The notes under the pieces were generated by a model that saw nothing but the letters and a program-made list of their open reading frames with translations, searched no databases and was not told where the DNA came from. Positions 5,532 to 6,361 of a stretch of DNA of 6,361 bases are shown piece after piece; the stretch's first letter is position 1, and the number at the start of each line of letters is the position of its first letter. Made by a program: the position numbers and the translations under genes. The DNA comes from CAXMST01 sp032122625. GTDB taxonomy: Bacteria; Actinomycetota; Thermoleophilia; Solirubrobacterales; 70-9. The stretch covers positions 1 through 6,361 of the forward strand of contig JAQBGG010000120.1 of NCBI GenBank assembly GCA_032122625.1, in the 5' to 3' direction.

Positions 5532-5967
5532 CGGCTTCGGGGCCGCTGGGCGCGGTCGGGATCACCCGCCGCTGATGGGTGCCGAGGGCGAGCATCCGCT
5601 CGCCCTCGCGAACCTCGACATCGAAGAACAGCTTGCGATCCTCGACGATCTCGGTCAACTTGGCGCTCACCGTGCAGGTCGCGCCCTCGGTGACGGCCCC
5701 GACGTGCTTGACGCAGACCTCGAACCCGACCGTCGCCGAGCCCTCCGGCAACCGCTCGTAGGCAAGTACCGCAGCGGTCCGCTCCATCATCGCGATCATC
5801 CCCGGCGTCGAGAGCATGGCGGACCCGAGCGTGCCGCCGACGTCGGTCAGCAGCGGCCCTTCGACGACGAACTCGTCGCGGCGCTCGGCGCCGATCGCCA
5901 TCTCCAGCGGACCATCCTCGGGCCGCTCCGGTATCGGGAAGGCGGCACCTCTGGGCTCGACGCTCAT
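5524..5967 (-). CDS. FlK-type hotdog thioesterase
   Basis: A 147-residue hotdog-fold acyl-CoA thioesterase related to FlK, the fluoroacetyl-CoA thioesterase of Streptomyces cattleya. Visible: T54 in LSTPGMIAMME, E62 eight residues later, H88 in CVKHVGA 26 residues after E62, and R133 in GTHQRRVI. These spacings agree with the FlK catalytic residues (T42, E50, H76, R120) apart from one extra residue before the Arg. The protein should hydrolyse a small acyl-CoA in the cytoplasm; fluoroacetyl-CoA is only one possibility, since most FlK-like proteins have unknown substrates. I chose the ATG at 5967 because an in-frame ATG at 6027 would put 20 poorly protein-like residues across the divergent reductase gene. 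It overlaps the HMG-CoA lyase start by 8 bp, so the two are probably co-expressed. Confidence 0.85.
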   Translation of the reverse strand: MSVEPRGAAFPIPERPEDGPLEMAIGAERRDEFVVEGPLLTDVGGTLGSAMLSTPGMIAMMERTAAVLAYERLPEGSATVGFEVCVKHVGAVTEGATCTVSAKLTEIVEDRKLFFDVEVREGERMLALGTHQRRVIPTAPSGPEADG

Positions 5968-5996
5968 CGACCGGGACGTTATCCGGTGAATAGACT
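5967..5996 (+). promoter_or_regulatory. Possible leaderless promoter of the F420 reductase gene
   Basis: TCGACC (5967-5972) and TAGACT (5991-5996) are 18 bp apart on the plus strand, and TAGACT ends 8 nt before the ATG at 6005. No Shine-Dalgarno precedes the ATG. Both observations fit a transcript that starts at the initiation codon, as is common in actinomycetes. Confidence 0.5.
5976..5981 (-). promoter_or_regulatory. Possible -10 box of a leaderless thioesterase operon promoter
   Basis: TAACGT on the minus strand ends 8 nt before the ATG at 5967, so transcription would begin at or next to the start codon. No Shine-Dalgarno is present and the -35 match (TCGTCC at 18 bp) is poor. It would drive thioesterase, HMG-CoA lyase and probably the NTF2-like gene. 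Confidence 0.4.
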
Positions 5997-6004
5997 CGCG
6001 GACG

Positions 6005-6361
6005 ATGGACCCCACCGCCAAGGACACGCAGGTCCCGATCCTGGGCGGAACCGGTGCCCTCGGCTACGGACTCGCGGTCCGCTGGGCGCAGGCCGGTGTC
6101 CCGGTCGTGATCGGCTCGCGCGACGCAGCCCGGGCCGAGGAGGCCGCCGGCCGGGTCCGCGCCCAGGTGCCGGAGGCCTCGGTCGAGGGACTCGGCAACG
6201 AGGAGGCCGCCGCCCGCGGCCCGATCGTCTTTCTCACGGTGCCGTTCCGGGCCCAGTCGGAGACGCTCAACAACCTCCGGGGGGCGCTGCAGCCGGGCCA
6301 GACGCTGGTTGATTGCACGGTCCCCCTGGCCGCCGCCGTCAGCGGCAAGGCAACCCGCTCG
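6005..6361 (+). CDS. npdG: NADPH-dependent F420 reductase, N-terminal part
   Basis: This enzyme transfers hydride between NADP(H) and coenzyme F420, linking the F420 pool to NADPH in the cytoplasm. Only the first 119 residues lie in the window (family about 210-230); the frame is open at the right edge. The N-terminal Rossmann fold is clear: PILGGTGALGYGLAVRWAQA (11-30) with GGTGALG for the dinucleotide, then VVIGSRD (34-40), where S38 and R39 fit binding of the NADPH 2'-phosphate. IVFLTVPF (74-81) and LVDCTVPL (101-108) follow as in NpdG/Fno. It implies an F420-making host. The ATG at 6005 has no Shine-Dalgarno. The gene is divergent from the thioesterase gene, with 37 bp between starts. A different NAD(P)-binding oxidoreductase is possible but less likely. 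Confidence 0.9.
   Translation, partial: MDPTAKDTQVPILGGTGALGYGLAVRWAQAGVPVVIGSRDAARAEEAAGRVRAQVPEASVEGLGNEEAAARGPIVFLTVPFRAQSETLNNLRGALQPGQTLVDCTVPLAAAVSGKATRS

Noticed and set aside
4533..5693. A 386-codon plus-strand frame, the longest in the window.
   Set aside because: It lies opposite HMG-CoA lyase, whose catalytic motifs are all intact; long antisense frames are expected at this GC content.
5968..6027. An upstream in-frame ATG (6027) for the thioesterase.
   Set aside because: The 20 extra residues do not resemble the family N-terminus and would overlap the start of the divergent F420 reductase gene and its likely promoter.
1..6361. Searched by eye for CRISPR arrays, insertion sequences, tRNA-borne attachment-site duplications and toxin or defence genes.
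   Set aside because: No regularly spaced repeats, no transposase or integrase motifs and no second copy of a tRNA 3' end were seen; the content is ordinary metabolic genes.

Overview
The window is GC-rich bacterial chromosome with G/C-ending codons. It carries an N-terminal piece of an F420-dependent NADP(H) reductase, two tRNA genes without an encoded CCA end, and putative leaderless genes. Together these suggest an F420-using actinomycete; the membrane-embedded M28-like protein makes a Thermoleophilia/Solirubrobacterales-type lineage plausible, but that placement is inference. I see no mobile elements, CRISPR arrays or rRNA.

Layout, left to right. Positions 1-773 (minus) hold an aldo/keto reductase cut by the window edge. 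A 202-bp divergent spacer with two inverted repeats separates it from a YjbQ/UPF0047-family gene (976-1395, plus). Two minus-strand tRNA genes follow: tRNA-His(GTG) at 1513-1586 and tRNA-Arg(TCT) at 1742-1815, each with its own promoter-like motif. On the plus strand, a membrane-embedded M28 (zinc aminopeptidase)-like protein ends at 3182. Its recognisable coding sequence begins well upstream of the first usable ATG/GTG/TTG codon. Then comes a minus-strand acyl-CoA cluster, read right to left: FlK-type hotdog thioesterase (5967-5524), HMG-CoA lyase (5531-4611), NTF2/SnoaL-like protein (4570-4172) and 3-hydroxybutyryl-CoA dehydrogenase (4079-3195). Divergent to the cluster, the F420 NADP reductase starts at 6005 and runs off the right edge.

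How the genes fit together. The thioesterase and HMG-CoA lyase overlap by 8 bp and should be translationally coupled. With the 3-hydroxyacyl-CoA dehydrogenase they form a short-chain acyl-CoA module (leucine/ketone-body or butyrate-type metabolism), to which the NTF2-like protein is linked only by position. The tRNAs, the YjbQ gene and the reductases look like ordinary housekeeping or accessory metabolism.

The points most worth a second look are: the M28-like protein, which lacks a normal start codon and has lost the usual Glu-Glu pair; a 17-nt core-promoter motif shared by both tRNAs and the dehydrogenase gene; the compact, apparently leaderless divergent promoters at 5967-6005; and an FlK-like thioesterase with its catalytic residues intact, coupled to HMG-CoA lyase. 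I found no clear evidence of a wholly new multi-gene system.
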